Part shown: positions 47,244-58,464 of the stretch, piece by piece
Layout: every line of letters begins with the position of its first letter
Position numbering within the stretch: the first letter of the stretch is position 1
DNA from: Raphanus sativus
Lineage: Eukaryota; Streptophyta; Magnoliopsida; Brassicales; Brassicaceae
Length of the DNA: 64,000 nt
Assembly: GCF_000801105.2 (NCBI RefSeq)
Contig: NC_079519.1
Location: 33,021,288-33,085,287, forward strand
Reading direction: 5' to 3'
Notes under the pieces: generated by a model
The model's input: only the letters and a program-made list of their open reading frames with translations
Told to the model about the DNA's origin: nothing
Database searches by the model: none
Program-made: the position numbers and the translations under genes

Positions 47244-48078
47244 ATGGACCAAAGACCTCTTGGATTGCTAACGATTCACGTCAAAAGAGGTATCAATCTC
47301 GCCATTCGCGACCACAGAAGCAGCGATCCGTATGTTGTCATTACCGTCGCCGATCAGGTTCCTTTCCTTCCAACTTGTTGTGAAAACATCCATTCATTTT
47401 TGTCACCACGAATCTCATTATCAAGAATTATCATTACGACATTGAAGACAATATAATCACTACATATTCTCTGTTACTACCATATGAATCAGCGTCGGTT
47501 TATTTCCTGTTATGTTCTTCAAATTCTCAGTTTTTTTTTTTCAATTACAAAAAAAAAATCTTTCAGACATTGAAAACACGTGTGATAAAGAAAAACTGCA
47601 ATCCAGTATGGAATGAAGAAATGACTGTCGCAATCAAAGATCCCAATGTCCCTATCCGTTTGGTAATAACATACTTTTGAGTTACTTTTACAAGTTTGAT
47701 TCAGACACAAGCCAACTCTTGTTGTTGCTTTTGAATATTGTTCAGACAGTGTTTGACTGGGACAAGTTCACTGGAGATGACAAGATGGGAGATGCAAACG
47801 TAGACATTCAAACATACTTAGAGGCTCTCAAAATGGGGATGGAGCTTTTGAGGCTCCCTAATGGATGCGCTATCAAAAGGGTTCAGCCATCAAGGCAGAA
47901 TTGTTTATCAGATGAAAGTAGCATTGTTTGGAACAATGGTAAGATCACGCAAGACATGCTCCTTAGGCTTAACAATGTCGAGTGCGGTGAGATTGAGATC
48001 ATGCTTGAATGGCATGAAGGTGCTGGTTGCAGAGGTGTGACTTCCTCTTCCAAAGGAGGAGTCTCTTCCTCTACCTAA
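47244..48078 (+). CDS. CAR10: C2-domain ABA-related protein, CAR10-like (At2g01540), 180 aa
   Basis: Calcium-dependent, phospholipid-binding single-C2 protein. The CAR family bring PYR/PYL abscisic-acid receptors to membranes. Exons 47244-47357, 47567-47662 and 47746-48078 join in phase (543 nt with stop) using GT-AG sites. The sequence starts MDQRPLGLLTIHVKRGINLA, with the calcium-loop acidic residues D23, D28, D74, D76 and D82 all present. VWNEEM follows the K-rich strand, and the CAR-specific insert (about 92-150) follows the C2 core before a Ser-rich tail. The length equals the family's usual length of about 165-185 aa. Calling it CAR10 rests on gene order next to RGA. Other CAR members are similar, so the family call is firmer than the paralogue number. 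Confidence 0.92.
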
Positions 48079-48321
48079 GAAATGTTTGTTGTTGTTGTTG
48101 TTGATGTTGTATACCGGATGAGCGATCAGTTGTTGTTGTTTCGATTTGTATAAGAGATACAAAGCATGTTTTCTTGATGACCATTTCATTCAATTAGAAA
48201 ATTTGGAGGATTTGAGTCTTTTTGTATGTGTTCATTTGAATGTCTTTTGGATTTTCTAGTTTCTGTTTTGGGATCTTTTAGTTTCTTTTTAGCCTAATTT
48301 ATTATCCTATTACAAATTAGT

Positions 48322-48361
48322 GAAATTAATCTTTTATCAAAAAAGAGAAATTAATCTTTTA
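48322..48361. repeat. Micro-insertion: A-rich stub between 15-bp repeats
   Basis: GAAATTAATCTTTTA at 48322-48336 recurs at 48347-48361, around the 10-base stub TCAAAAAAGA. Confidence 0.6.
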
Positions 48362-48414
48362 ATGTAAGTATAAGTACAAGTATTAGTTATACCATACAAT
48401 ACAATGTAAATCAT

Positions 48415-48632
48415 TTTTTTTTTGAAAAAAAAATTAAATCAGAATCTATTAAAAACACAGACATAACTCTGAATAAGAGATGAAATGTATAACATGCTCT
48501 CTTTCAGGTATTTATACGGATGTAATTTTGGAGTCGTGTGACTAACGGGAATCGAACCAAGATTTCACCATATTGAGTCTAAAAGTCCTTCAAGTTAATC
48601 ACCATTAATCCAACTTAAGTTGGTTAATGCAG
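48415..48632 (-). mobile_element. tRNA-derived SINE (family B), 218 bp
   Basis: On the minus strand a tRNA-like head (TTAATGGTGATTAACTTGAA region, then box B GGTTCGATTCCC) is followed by a unique body and ends in an oligo-A tail. The 10-bp target duplication TGTAAATCAT lies at 48405-48414 and 48633-48642. The body differs from the family A SINEs in this window. Confidence 0.7.
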
Positions 48633-48947
48633 TGTAAATCATGACTCACATTTTTGCAGTTTATACCATACAATGTAAGTATTATAAGTATATATAAGTA
48701 TAAAAAAGTATTATAAGTATAACTATAAGTATTAGTTTCAAGCAATTTATAATTATTGATATGATATGATGTCGTAGAAGTCCAAACTTCCACTAAATGA
48801 CAATGTGGTGGGTAAACTGTGGCCTGGTGGGGGTAAACAGAACAACATTACTTTGGGTATAAAGATTGACGAACATCCACTATGAAGATACGAAGATATT
48901 GTGAACTGTGGGTAAACAGTACAACATTACTCTTTAATACCATTAGT

Positions 48948-48992
48948 TAACAAGGATACATTTTTTTGTAACTGAAACTAACAAGGATACAT
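48948..48992. repeat. Micro-insertion: T-rich stub between 14-bp repeats
   Basis: TAACAAGGATACAT at 48948-48961 recurs exactly at 48979-48992, around a T-run ending GTAACTGAAAC. Confidence 0.7.
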
Positions 48993-49884
48993 ACACTACA
49001 AAGTCTACAAAAAACAATCAGAAACCAATAACGAAAACTGCCAGATTTTCATTGGAAATAATCATTTCCTAAAACAAATTCTACAAATCATTCATCTATT
49101 TTGAATTTAATCAAAACAAATTTCGACTAAGCATAAAATAAATATATATAAATTTGGCAAATTTCAGACAAATTACCATCAACTTTATTTAATAAATTAA
49201 TCTAAACTAGAATTTAATTTAATATATAATTGACATGTGATATAATATTTAACTATAATTACTATTAAAATTACAATTCATAAAATAAAAATAAAAACAA
49301 TTGTTTTATTGTGAATATATTAAAAACAAAATATTTTTTTTTAAGTTTTGCGGACTTGCTCTTCTAACGCATGAAGCAGCAAAAATACAAACTCATTTAA
49401 AAAAATAAAAAATTATTTTATTTTTTGTAAAGGAAATTCTTATAAATATAACACAAAACAATAACACATAAGAAAAAGTAACTTTAAAATATCATTCTTT
49501 AAACAAGAAAGTGACAAATTACTTTAAACCATAAAAACTAACCTTATACCATCCCCAATTCCCCATACTAAACTTTCAAAACCTTATTACTAAGCCTAAA
49601 TACAAATATGAAATATGTATTTATTGTATAATTTAATATTTACAAACTTAAGAAACTAATTATATTTAGAAATACTTAATTAATCATGTCTTTATAGTAC
49701 ATATATATTTGTATTTTCATCTTTGAACTAGAATATTACCCCCGTTAAAACGCGGGATATTTTTTTTAACTTTCAAAATCAACAAAAACTTATTTTTTGA
49801 TGAAATTTTAAATTTATTGATCATCGCAAAAGAATATATGTACAGTTATAAGGAGTTTAGAGTTTGAATGTTAAAAAGAAACTG

Positions 49885-50035
49885 TAAACTTAAACATGTG
49901 CTGCAAACCATCTAGTCATCAGACCATATAACTTCGGTTTGGTGGAGTACTTAGTTGAAGTGATACGATTTCGAACCGTCTTGTCGATCAACTTAGCAAG
50001 CTGCTCGACTGTCTTATTGCTGGTATGGTGCCTCA
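49885..50035 (-). mobile_element. LINE C-terminal fragment
   Basis: The minus strand reads NKTVEQLAKLIDKTVRNRIT, then KPKLYGLMTRWFAAH. This is like the C-terminal tail of plant LINE polyproteins (…VRNRISS…LM-RWF). Only this end is seen. Confidence 0.45.
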
Positions 50036-50979
50036 ACAAAAACTTAGTGCAAATGTTAGGACTTATATGTTGATAATATGGGATTCAACTTTACATTTTT
50101 GACATATATATAATTTGAGTTTAATAAAATACTTTGTTTTTATTATCACGTTTACTAAACAGTTTATTATGCAGAATAAATTAACATACTTTTATTAATT
50201 TTTCATTTTTTTCTAAATGATTTTGGATATCAATAAAATTAAATGTTAACCAAATTTATACGGTTCAATAATTAAAACAATAATATTTTGTTTATTTTTG
50301 AAAATTTTGAATTCTCAAAAGTAAATTTAGGAGAATATATTTCAAAATATCATGTTTGATTTAATAGATTATATTTTTGATTGATTAAGGTAATATATCA
50401 AATAAGACATATTAATAATCTAGGACTGGTCTAACATACTCTTGTATAGTAGATAAAAATAGAATCCTAAAATAATAGAATAGATGAATGCTATTTTAAG
50501 TTTTTTTTCTTATTATATGTTATTTTATCATAATAACTTGATTAGTGATATTTCAAGGTATTTTCATTTTTGAAACCAAAAACAATTTCTAAAAATGGTT
50601 TACTCAATTTTTTTTAAAAAATTACTAACTAAATTTTTTAATGAAAATAGCTTAAATTTTTTTAAAAAATTAAATACTATTTTAAAACTGAATATTCGTT
50701 AATTAATCACCATCATATGTATAGTCAATCTCCATTTTCATTTGTAGATAATCCAGTTATACATATATTTTGGTTCAACTCGTTATTAGCAGTAATTTGG
50801 GAAAACCCCAGTAATCCAGATATGCACAAAATTATTTGGGAAAATAATTTAATTTTCAGAATAAAAGTAGAACATGCATTAGGACAACCGTTAAAGCCAA
50901 AATAAGTCATATCCACAGACGACGTCTTTTTGAACTGTGCCAATACTGCAATCCATCCAAATTGGCTGGATAGTAACAT

Positions 50980-51023
50980 ATACTATTTTCATTTTTTTTC
51001 TCGAACAAATACTATTTTCATTT
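50980..51023. repeat. Micro-insertion: T-rich stub between 15-bp repeats
   Basis: ATACTATTTTCATTT at 50980-50994 recurs exactly at 51009-51023, around TTTTTCTCGAACAA. Confidence 0.68.
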
Positions 51024-51227
51024 ATTTATATAATATTTTGGTTAAAAACAGAGAAACTAGTGACATATATATTACACAAAATGTACAATATAGCATTTTC
51101 TACAAGGAGACATGTGTTATGTGTAGATGGACATACACATGAAACCTTGCAGTTAATTACTCACCATAATTAAAAACATGAAAGCATATTACAAAACCCA
51201 AGAAGTAATAGTAATTAACCAAACCAT

Positions 51228-51274
51228 ACAAGAACTCCATTTTTTTTTTGAAACATCCACACAAGAGCTCCATT
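51228..51274. repeat. Micro-insertion: T-rich stub between 14-bp repeats
   Basis: ACAAGAACTCCATT at 51228-51241 and ACAAGAGCTCCATT at 51261-51274 (one mismatch) flank a T-run ending GAAACATCCAC. It lies about 85 bases downstream of the MLP stop codon. Confidence 0.6.
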
Positions 51275-51359
51275 ATTATATTGATTTCAACATACGAAAG
51301 ACACCCACACAACACAGAGGGAGCCGATGATGATGGTTCGAAAGATACAAGGGATTTAT

Positions 51360-52145
51360 TTAAGCTTTGAGGACGTGGTTGTCCATATCAGCAACCATGC
51401 TCTTGACGAACTTCATGTAGTTACTGGGCTCAGGTGAGTCATCGGTTCGCTTCTCCCAGACCATAGTGATCTTGCAAACGATATCATCAGGCGACTTTTG
51501 AATGAACTGAATGGTGGTGTCATACACCTTAAGAGTCTCCATCACGTGTCCTTCAAGACCTCTGACCGTGACCGCATTGTTCTCATCGTCTATCTCTCTC
51601 CTCTCCTTAAACACCTCCGGTTTCCCATCTTCATAAACATTTATATACATAATCAAACAGTTTCATTCATTAAGTTGGCACCATATGTTTAGATTACAGA
51701 AGTAAATATGCAAATCTTTTTTTCGACAAGTCTACTATAAATAAAATTCAATTGCCGGGCTCAGAAAAGAGTTAATCAGTTTAGAGAGAGAGCAAATGAG
51801 TTTATATATGGTAAAGCCGCTTGATTATGTATATTACTGACTGGAAAATTGGTGCAACTATTTGTATGCGCCTTGATATAGACTTATCATCATAACATGG
51901 CAACATTATTACTGATTTTTTTTACGTTGATTTAGGATTGTATATAGTGTATTGTTACCAAATGTGTAGTTCCAAATCTTGATGGATCCATGAGAGTCCC
52001 AATCGCCTTCGTGGACTGTGACACCTTGGATGTGATGGCCTATGGCATCTGGAAAGAGGTGGTTCTCACTCTTCCACCTCTTGTAGTGTTTCTCTGCTGA
52101 TCCTTTCAACGGAACCTCCGTCACATATGTTCCTGAAGTCGCCAT
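51360..52145 (-). CDS. Major latex protein-like (MLP328/MLP329-like, Bet v 1 fold), 151 aa
   Basis: Two exons, 51959-52145 and 51360-51628, joined across a 330-bp GT-AG intron (456 nt with stop). The intron splits the Asp codon in YTFDGKPE, the usual MLP intron position. The protein starts MATSGTYVTEVPLKGSAEKH, has the glycine-rich HIQGVTVHEGDWDSHGSIK loop region, and ends KFVKSMVADMDNHVLKA, at the normal length of 151 aa. The Bet v 1 fold binds hydrophobic ligands in a cavity; the ligand here is unknown. A TATA-like element lies about 95 bases upstream. Arabidopsis has adjacent MLP328 and MLP329 here, while this window shows one copy, so the exact paralogue is undecided. Confidence 0.93.
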
Positions 52146-52236
52146 GTTTTCTCTTCTTTGTATAATGACTTGTGAATAGAGTGTGCTTTTTGGGGTTGGT
52201 TGATGGCATGGATATTTTCCCGTGTAGTCTCCTTCG

Positions 52237-52246
52237 TTTATATATA
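52237..52246 (-). promoter_or_regulatory. TATA box of the MLP gene
   Basis: TATATATAAA on the minus strand, about 92 bases before the ATG at 52145. This is a good position for a core promoter with a short leader. Confidence 0.55.
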
Positions 52247-52462
52247 CTGTGGGTCATAAATTAATGCGCGCAATAGGAAAAAAGTGTATGGCAAGCCCAC
52301 CATAATAGACTACTTTTCCATATACTTGATGGAGTGGAAATGTTAACGATGGTAAAATAAAACGTGTGCCTTATTACCACAAAACATATGATAACAAAAA
52401 AAAGTTTACTTCGAATAAAATAAAATGTGAGCTTAACTACCATAAAACTTCATTCTATTTAA

Positions 52463-53171
52463 GAGCATCTCCAAAAGGACTCTTTATTTTAGAGTTTTCA
52501 AAACTCTAAATTTGAAGTTTCAAAATGTTTTTCTCCAAAAGCAAAACTTCAAATCTAACTTCAAAATTATTTAAATTTTACACTATGGTCTCTATATTTG
52601 TTATAATTAATATAAATTCAAATAAATTTATAAATAACTAGCACATATATAATAATATCACATTGATATTAATTAATAAAATCTTACAGTAAATATATAA
52701 ATTATAAATATATATATATATAACTAAATATTAAACTACAAGAAAAATACACTCTATTTTGAAATTTGCAAAACTTCATATTTGAAGTTTAAAGATGTTT
52801 TATTTAAATTTCATATTTGAAGTCTAAAGATATTTTTAAACTTTAATTTTTTTTATTTGAAGGTTTTTATTTAGTTCTATGTGTAAAACTTAAATTTACG
52901 AAAACAAATATGAAATATTACGAGATATGATTTTTTTAAAGATTAAAATGATAAATATCAAAATATATAAGAATCATAAAATATTACATACATAGTATGT
53001 AATGACCAAAATGCAAATAAAAAGTGAAACTTCAAATTTGAAGTTTTGAATAGTGACACTCTATATTTAAAATTTTACTACCAAAACTTCAAATTTGAAG
53101 TTTTGAAGTTTCCTTTTGGAGAACAAAAAAACTTTAAATATGAAGTTATAGAGTGTCTTTTGGAGATGATC
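52463..53171. mobile_element. MITE (Tourist-like), 709 bp, TSD TAA, upstream of the MLP gene
   Basis: The left end GAGCATCTCCAAAAGGACTC faces the right end GTGTCTTTTGGAGATGATC, flanked by TAA (52460-52462, 53172-53174). The interior is rich in AACTTCAAATTTGAAGTTTT-type palindromes near both ends, with an AT-rich centre. No coding capacity. Confidence 0.7.
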
Positions 53172-53478
53172 TAACTCTAACTCTGAATTAGTTATCAATG
53201 AAAGCCATAGAGGTTTTTACGGTTAAATTAAAAACCGTAATTTTGTTTTTGGGACTATGTGTTTTTGCCAAGATTTCTCATCTTGCATTATTACAATATA
53301 TTTTTTATTAAATTGCTATTATATAATTTAGTGTACATAATAAAGATTAGTTAACGAGTAAGTATATATTTAAACTGACTGAGAGTAAAAAAAAAGTAAA
53401 GAATTACTGTTACTTTGTAATGTGTTGTATAAATATAGAAGGATAATAACCATTAGGTTTGGCACCATGCATTTATAA

Positions 53479-53529
53479 AATAATATCATCAAATTTAACA
53501 TTTTACCAAAAAAATAATAATATCATCAA
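53479..53529. repeat. Micro-insertion: poly(A) stub between 14-bp repeats
   Basis: AATAATATCATCAA at 53479-53492 recurs exactly at 53516-53529, around a stub ending ACATTTTACCAAAAAAAT. Confidence 0.65.
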
Positions 53530-53749
53530 TCAATATCCGTCCCCACAATATATCAAACAAAGTAAACATTGTGGCATGTCTAGAAAGTCATTGTTAAGCC
53601 ATAAATTAGAGAAAACAAATTTCATATTTTAATGAAGCAGGTAATAACCACTCTCGTCTTATATGAAAATATAAAATAAATAAATTCGAAGGAAACCTGA
53701 TTGAAAATGACCGTTGTCTTTTGAAAATCATGATGCTCTAAGACTCATC

Positions 53750-53824
53750 AACTCATACATGTTTTTTGGTAAAAATAACTCATAACTCATACATTTGGTC
53801 AAAAAAATAAAATAACTCATACAT
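53750..53824. repeat. Two successive micro-insertions in one site
   Basis: AACTCATACAT occurs at 53750-53760, 53784-53794 and 53814-53824. The gaps are A-rich stubs beginning GTTTTTTGGTAAAAAT and TTGGTCAAAAAAAT. It looks like the same target was used twice. Confidence 0.6.
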
Positions 53825-54030
53825 CAATACTATTAAATCTGGAACATGTCTAGTTGATAAATGTTTGATCCAATGGATAAATGAAACTGGTTTTATGTAA
53901 TTAGTGGTGAATGGAGAAGGCAAATGTCCGCTGTAGAATAATGTTCTTGACAGTTTTTAATTACTGTGAGAAAGAAGTGGTCTCTATTATTAGGAAGTAA
54001 AAGCGGAATATATATTTAGTTTACAAAAGC

Positions 54031-54079
54031 AGTTACAGTTATATAATTGTTGATAAAAAAAAGTTACAATTATATAATT
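54031..54079. repeat. Micro-insertion: poly(A) stub between 18-bp repeats
   Basis: An 18-base sequence beginning AGTTACA at 54031-54048 recurs with one mismatch at 54062-54079, around GTTGATAAAAAAA. Confidence 0.68.
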
Positions 54080-54348
54080 AGATAAATATATTTAAAAGAA
54101 AATTCATTGGCACTTATAAATACAGTGGATGATTTTACTGGAAACAAATGTATTTCAACAATAAAAGTTTCATAAACTGTTTATGAAATCTGATTTTTTT
54201 ATTGTTTGATATTATTTTGTAATTTTGATAAAAATATGTATAAAGGCATAAATTTTAAATTTGGTTTGGGACATTATAAACCGTTACACCAGTACTGAAC
54301 CATCGGATATCTTATAATAATAACATATTTAATATAACTAAACTGTTT

Positions 54349-54632
54349 TTCTTAAAGCTGGAAAATTATGCTATTACAACTATGAGTAATATTACACATG
54401 ATTCTATAATCGATAATTTTATTTGTCGTATAAAGATTCACGCCTGACTGCATCACCTGAGCCATCTTATGAGATCCATGGTTGACGGTACTCCTTTCAC
54501 CATGTTGCAGATCTCTTGTAAATTTTTCTCCCTTAATTCGCATAATTCTGCATTCTCCGGAAATTAAAACACAGACCTCTTAATGTTAAAGTATTAATAA
54601 ATTATTGGTTAAACCACTTGACTAAGGATCTT
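54349..54632 (-). mobile_element. tRNA-derived SINE (family A), diverged copy
   Basis: The minus strand has a decayed tRNA-like head (TTAGTCAAGTGGTTTAACC), then the family body: GAGGTCTGTGTTTTAATTTC, GGATCTCATAAGATGGCTCA and GTGATGCAGTCAGGCGTGAA. It ends near a T-run on the plus side. A rough target duplication (AACTAAACTGTTT versus AATTAAATTGTTT) lies at about 54336 and 54633. Ends approximate. Confidence 0.65.
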
Positions 54633-54689
54633 AATTAAATTGTTTAGCAATGAAGAAAACCAACTATAAATGCACACATGGAAATGTGT

Positions 54690-54815
54690 GTAAAATTTAA
54701 AACTGACTGTGATGATTTCCAAATAATGCAATATTTTGGGAGACGTCGAATGAATTAAGACTGACTGTGAATTTAAAACTGACTGTGATGATTTCCAAAT
54801 AATGCAATACTGACT
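54690..54815. repeat. Short direct repeats of GACTGTGA type
   Basis: TTTAAAACTGACTGTGATGA and the following TTTCCAAATAATGCAATA occur twice (near 54697 and 54774), with extra GACTGTGAATT copies between and after them. A small local duplication. Confidence 0.6.
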
Positions 54816-54893
54816 GTGAATTGAGTGGTGTGGGACAAGTGATTTAACTGCTGTGTGGTTTTGACAATTATAAAAACGTATAGATATATAGTA

Positions 54894-55076
54894 CAGTGAA
54901 ACCTCTATAAATTAATAATGTTGGGACTACATCAAAACTATATTTTCTATTAATTTATAGAGATTATTAATTTATCGAAATATTAGTTGAACCAAAAATT
55001 CAATTTGGGATTATAAAATTATATTAATTTATAAAGATATTAATCTATCGATTATTAATTTAAAGAGGTTATACTG
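54894..55076. mobile_element. Emigrant-like MITE (Tc1/mariner type), 183 bp, TSD TA
   Basis: The left end CAGTGAAACCTCTATAAATT faces the right end AATTTAAAGAGGTTATACTG, flanked by TA on each side (54892-54893, 55077-55078). The ends match what I remember of the Arabidopsis Emigrant family. No coding capacity. Confidence 0.85.
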
Positions 55077-55258
55077 TATATGCTGAGATTTTTGTTAGCA
55101 CACATTTACATTCTAAGCCTAAGAAACAAATATGATTGGCTGTTCGTTTTTCATGCTGCTTCTGTCCCATCCATAGAAAGTCAACAAAAGCATAATCCGA
55201 GGACAAAAAAGTGTCATCGCTAAATGAAATATGTATGGTTTTGTTTGTTTAATTTATA

Positions 55259-55316
55259 GTATATAGTATAAGATAAGCCTTTTTAGCTAAAAAAAAATGT
55301 ATATAGTATAAGATAA
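55259..55316. repeat. Micro-insertion: poly(A) stub between exact 18-bp repeats
   Basis: An 18-base sequence beginning GTATATAGTATAAG at 55259-55276 recurs exactly at 55299-55316. The 22-base stub between is GCCTTTTTAGCT plus an A-run and T. It lies directly against the full SINE that follows. Confidence 0.8.
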
Positions 55317-55327
55317 CAACTAATTCT

Positions 55328-55691
55328 GTGGAAGCACTTTAGCCTAATGGTTAAGGTCTAAAGGCTTCTACACCCAGGTCTGGGGTTCGATACCCAGACT
55401 ATGCAATTTATTGCAGATTATCTCAATTCCAGGTTTCAAGTCCCGGAGAGAGCGCGATTTATTAGACGGCGGAAAGAAGGTTTACAGGCAATTACCCAGG
55501 TTATGGAAGAAATGATTACAAGGGATCTTCAACATGGTGCAAGTAAATCTGGTCAGGCGTGGATCTTCGTAGGACGGCCAGATGATGCAGTTAGGCGTAG
55601 ATCTTCATAAGACAGATATTGTCGGTTTGTCGAATCGTCTATGTAATATTCCTAATAATTGTAATATCATAATAAATCAGCGTTAAAAAAA
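55328..55691 (+). mobile_element. Full-length tRNA-derived SINE (family A), 364 bp
   Basis: Head GTGGAAGCACTTTAGCCTAA with box A (TAGCCTAATGG) and box B (GGTTCGATACC), a body with CTCAATTCCAGGTTTCAAG, and the family end ATATCATAATAAATCAGCG plus an A-run. The exact 13-bp target duplication AACAACTAATTCT lies at 55315-55327 and 55692-55704. RNA polymerase III would be the promoter type. It depends on a LINE for mobility. Best reference copy of this family in the window. Confidence 0.9.
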
Positions 55692-55864
55692 AACAACTAA
55701 TTCTCTGCGAATCAAAGGTAATTGTTGACGGGCCACCAATGGTGTTGCCTTAACATCCAGCGGCCCGTGGATATTGAGATTGCTATAAAGTTTCTACGTA
55801 TTGGGTCTGTTCTTGCATCATTTGGGCTTTATATAAAAACAGAGAATATAATTACACTTTTTGA

Positions 55865-57110
55865 AGATCGTTGAATTACCAAAAAAAAAAAACAGCAACG
55901 AAACAGATGCTTGCCAAACAAACGCCACTAACGAAACAAATGCTCACCAAGCAGTTACGAACAATCCCTTTAAAGCCGAAGCAGCTCAATATCCACGCGC
56001 TAGTACTAACATCCGGTTTCTCTGTGTTTCAGCTATGGGTTTGTATTGCTCTTCATGCCCATGTGGTGAAAAATGGTTTTGAGACTATGTGGGATTTGTT
56101 GCAACTGAGTTAGTGATAAACACATGAAGTTTGGTGAATTGAGAAGCAAGGCAAATATTTTTAGTGTCTTGGAATGCGTTTATTGCAGTTCGTGTTTAAA
56201 CGAGAAACTCGCCTATAGCTCTTTGAGTAATACCACAAAAATGTGTGCGGGATGAATGATGTTCAGTTTGATTCTTTTATTGCCTTGAGTATGCTTTCTG
56301 CTTGTGGTTAGCTAGGCTTTTTGGAGTTTCGAAAATAACTTATGATCGTCCGAAGAAAGAAGATAATGATTGTAACATTAGTATTGGTTGAAAATACAAG
56401 GCTTGATATGCAACGTATGGAGAGATTAGCCATGACGCCTTGACCTTCAATATGATGCTGGAGTGACTAAGACCGAAACTACGTGCATTCTCGAGGTCCT
56501 ATCTGCTTGTAGTCATGCTGGACTAGTTAATGAAGTTAAAAAAAGGAAAGGTATTTCAATCTCATGGTTCGATCGAATGAGAAGAATCTTATGAATTTGT
56601 CAAAAAGATGATGTTGGAACCAGAGGCTGGTATCTGGGCTGCCTTATTGGATGCTTGTGCAGTTCATCGTGATGTGAAATTGGGCCAGAAAGTAGCAGAC
56701 TTTCTTGTAGAAACAGCTCCTGACATTGGTGCATACCAAGTACGTACTACTGTCTAATATTTATATGCAGCTGCTGGTTAATGGGATTGTGTGTGCAACG
56801 TAAGGAATAAAATGAGGAAGCTCGGCACTAAAGATCCTAAACGAGTTATGAAGAACTTGAGAACCTGTTGTGATGATTGCCATGTTTTGGCCAAGTTTGT
56901 TTTCAAGTAATAAATGAGGAAGCTAGGCCCTAAAAAGGTCAACTATAGTTCGATTGAATACGACAGCAAAATTCATGTTTTTCAGTTAGAGGAGACAAAT
57001 CACATTCGCAAGCATAAGGTTTCACCACTTGAGAAATGGTGTTTGCTCTTGCTGCAGAGAGTTCTGTTGACTTCACTTCTTGGTGTTCTGGTGTACTAAG
57101 AGAGATCTTA
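55865..57110 (+). pseudogene. Decayed PPR gene (At2g01510 position), rearranged end
   Basis: Recognisable pieces of a plant PLS/DYW-type PPR protein in several frames with many stops. First comes an N-terminal region with LNIHALVLTSGFSVF. Then come LHAHVVKNGFETMW, ILEVLSACSHAGLVNE (PPR motif), KMMLEPEAGIWAALLDACA and VHRDVKLGQKVADFLVETAP (E-domain text). Next is RVMKNLRTCCDDCHVLAKF, a DYW-type end. Only after that comes KKVNYSSIEYDSKIHVF, which normally lies before the DYW end, so the 3' part is shuffled or partly duplicated. It would have encoded an organellar RNA-binding protein. No intact reading frame remains. Confidence 0.82.
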
Positions 57111-58440
57111 TGAGAAATGGATCCACCGATCTTAAATGTTTAAATTGATAGCAAAAGTCAAGTTAAGGAACCAAGCTCTTGATCCTCAAAACATGCATAT
57201 GGAAACACATTCTAAAGCTTTGTTTTATCCTCTGCAGAGTTCGGATGCCTGAAACAGACTACTAAACAAGGTAGAGACAAGCTACGTCACTTTGCGCATC
57301 AAACCCATTATTGCTTCTATGAAATTTAATTGTATCATTAGTTATGTACATCTTTCTTTCCCACTTTTTTTTTGCCAATTAAAGGTTTTGTATCTTTCTT
57401 GAGAAATGTCATTAACTTTTTACGGGTCTTGTATTGTATTGTGTATCTCTGGTAAAGTAAAAATTGCTAAAATTGAACTACTTTTTCATAATTTTGCAGG
57501 CGTTAAAGAAGGGTTAAAGTTATAAAACTGGTATTCAATGTTTATGTCAGTCATTAGATGCTATTTTGACAGTGATCAATAACCGAGTTTGCCTCTGTTT
57601 TATGTTTTTTTCTGAGATTTGAAAAGCATGGACACGAGGAAAAAAGATATTGTGAGAGACAGAACGAGAAGCATGAAAGAAAGAGAGAGACGGAGACAAA
57701 ACAGAGAACAGAGGTTATCACTTGTCGTCAAGACATGTGAAAACAAAAAAAATCTGCATCAACGTTGTTTTGTTATTCAATTTCGCAAAACTAAGGTAAA
57801 TCCTCCATTAAAAGTAGTAAAAAGCACTTTGTACATTACATTTTACATGTTACACAAAATTCGATTTATTTTTTTTTCCCGGGGGACAGCGGCTTTTAAT
57901 ACTGAACTGTACACTGCACCATCTCCAAGCAAAATGGCAGAATTTAGAATTTTAATATTTAAGCAGAGATCAGATAACAATTAATGCATTGGAGGGGAGA
58001 TAAAGAATATAATAAAGGATAAGAAAGTTAAGCTTTGAAGATCTGAGTAGTACACTTATGAGAAGGTTCTCTCAGGAATCAAGGGTCAAGATTGTTTGAT
58101 AAAGCCCATAAGATAAAGAAAACTTTAAATCTTTGTCCTCCTACTTCTTCATTCTTCTTTCTCATTATCCAAAGAAGCTCAGACAAACTTTTTTGTTACT
58201 TAGACTTCACTCAAAACAAAGAAAAAGAGTTTTGTCTTTTGGGATTATCCTCTACTACTACTCAAATTTATCACTTTTTCTCCAAAAACTATTATTATAA
58301 TCAGTCAAAACTCTTTTTCTGATCTGTTTTTTTGAATCCTAACCTGCTCTGCAATACCAAATACCCACAAAAAAGGGGAGAACATTCCTTCAGAAGGAAA
58401 CAGAGAGAACCATACTCAAATACTCTGTTTTCACTCCCTC
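57111..58440. other. Spacer and presumed promoter/leader of CLE16
   Basis: AT-rich. The frame at 57619-57984 is lysine/arginine-rich text without a family match. From about 58090 onward the pyrimidine-rich composition suggests the CLE16 leader. Confidence 0.4.
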
Positions 58441-58464
58441 ATGGGCTTCTTAAGAAACCCATAA
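58441..58464 (+). promoter_or_regulatory. Short upstream ORF in the CLE16 leader
   Basis: The ATG at 58441 encodes MGFLRNP and then TAA, ending 30 bases before the CLE16 start. It could reduce initiation at the main ATG if it is in the transcript. Confidence 0.4.

Larger units (their letters stand above)
48643..51230. other. AT-rich intergenic spacer
   Basis: Low-complexity AT sequence. The frames at 50717-50905 and 50930-51173 show no domain. Contains several micro-insertions and a LINE scrap, annotated separately. Confidence 0.4.
53175..54350. other. AT-rich intergenic spacer
   Basis: No gene recognised. Holds a cluster of micro-insertions, annotated separately. Confidence 0.4.

Noticed and set aside
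55328..55400. A tRNA-like sequence on the plus strand
   Set aside because: Same reason: head of a complete SINE bounded by an exact target duplication.
57619..57984. A Lys/Arg-rich 121-residue frame upstream of CLE16
   Set aside because: No family resemblance, ends in AT-rich text, and lies in the presumed promoter region of CLE16.
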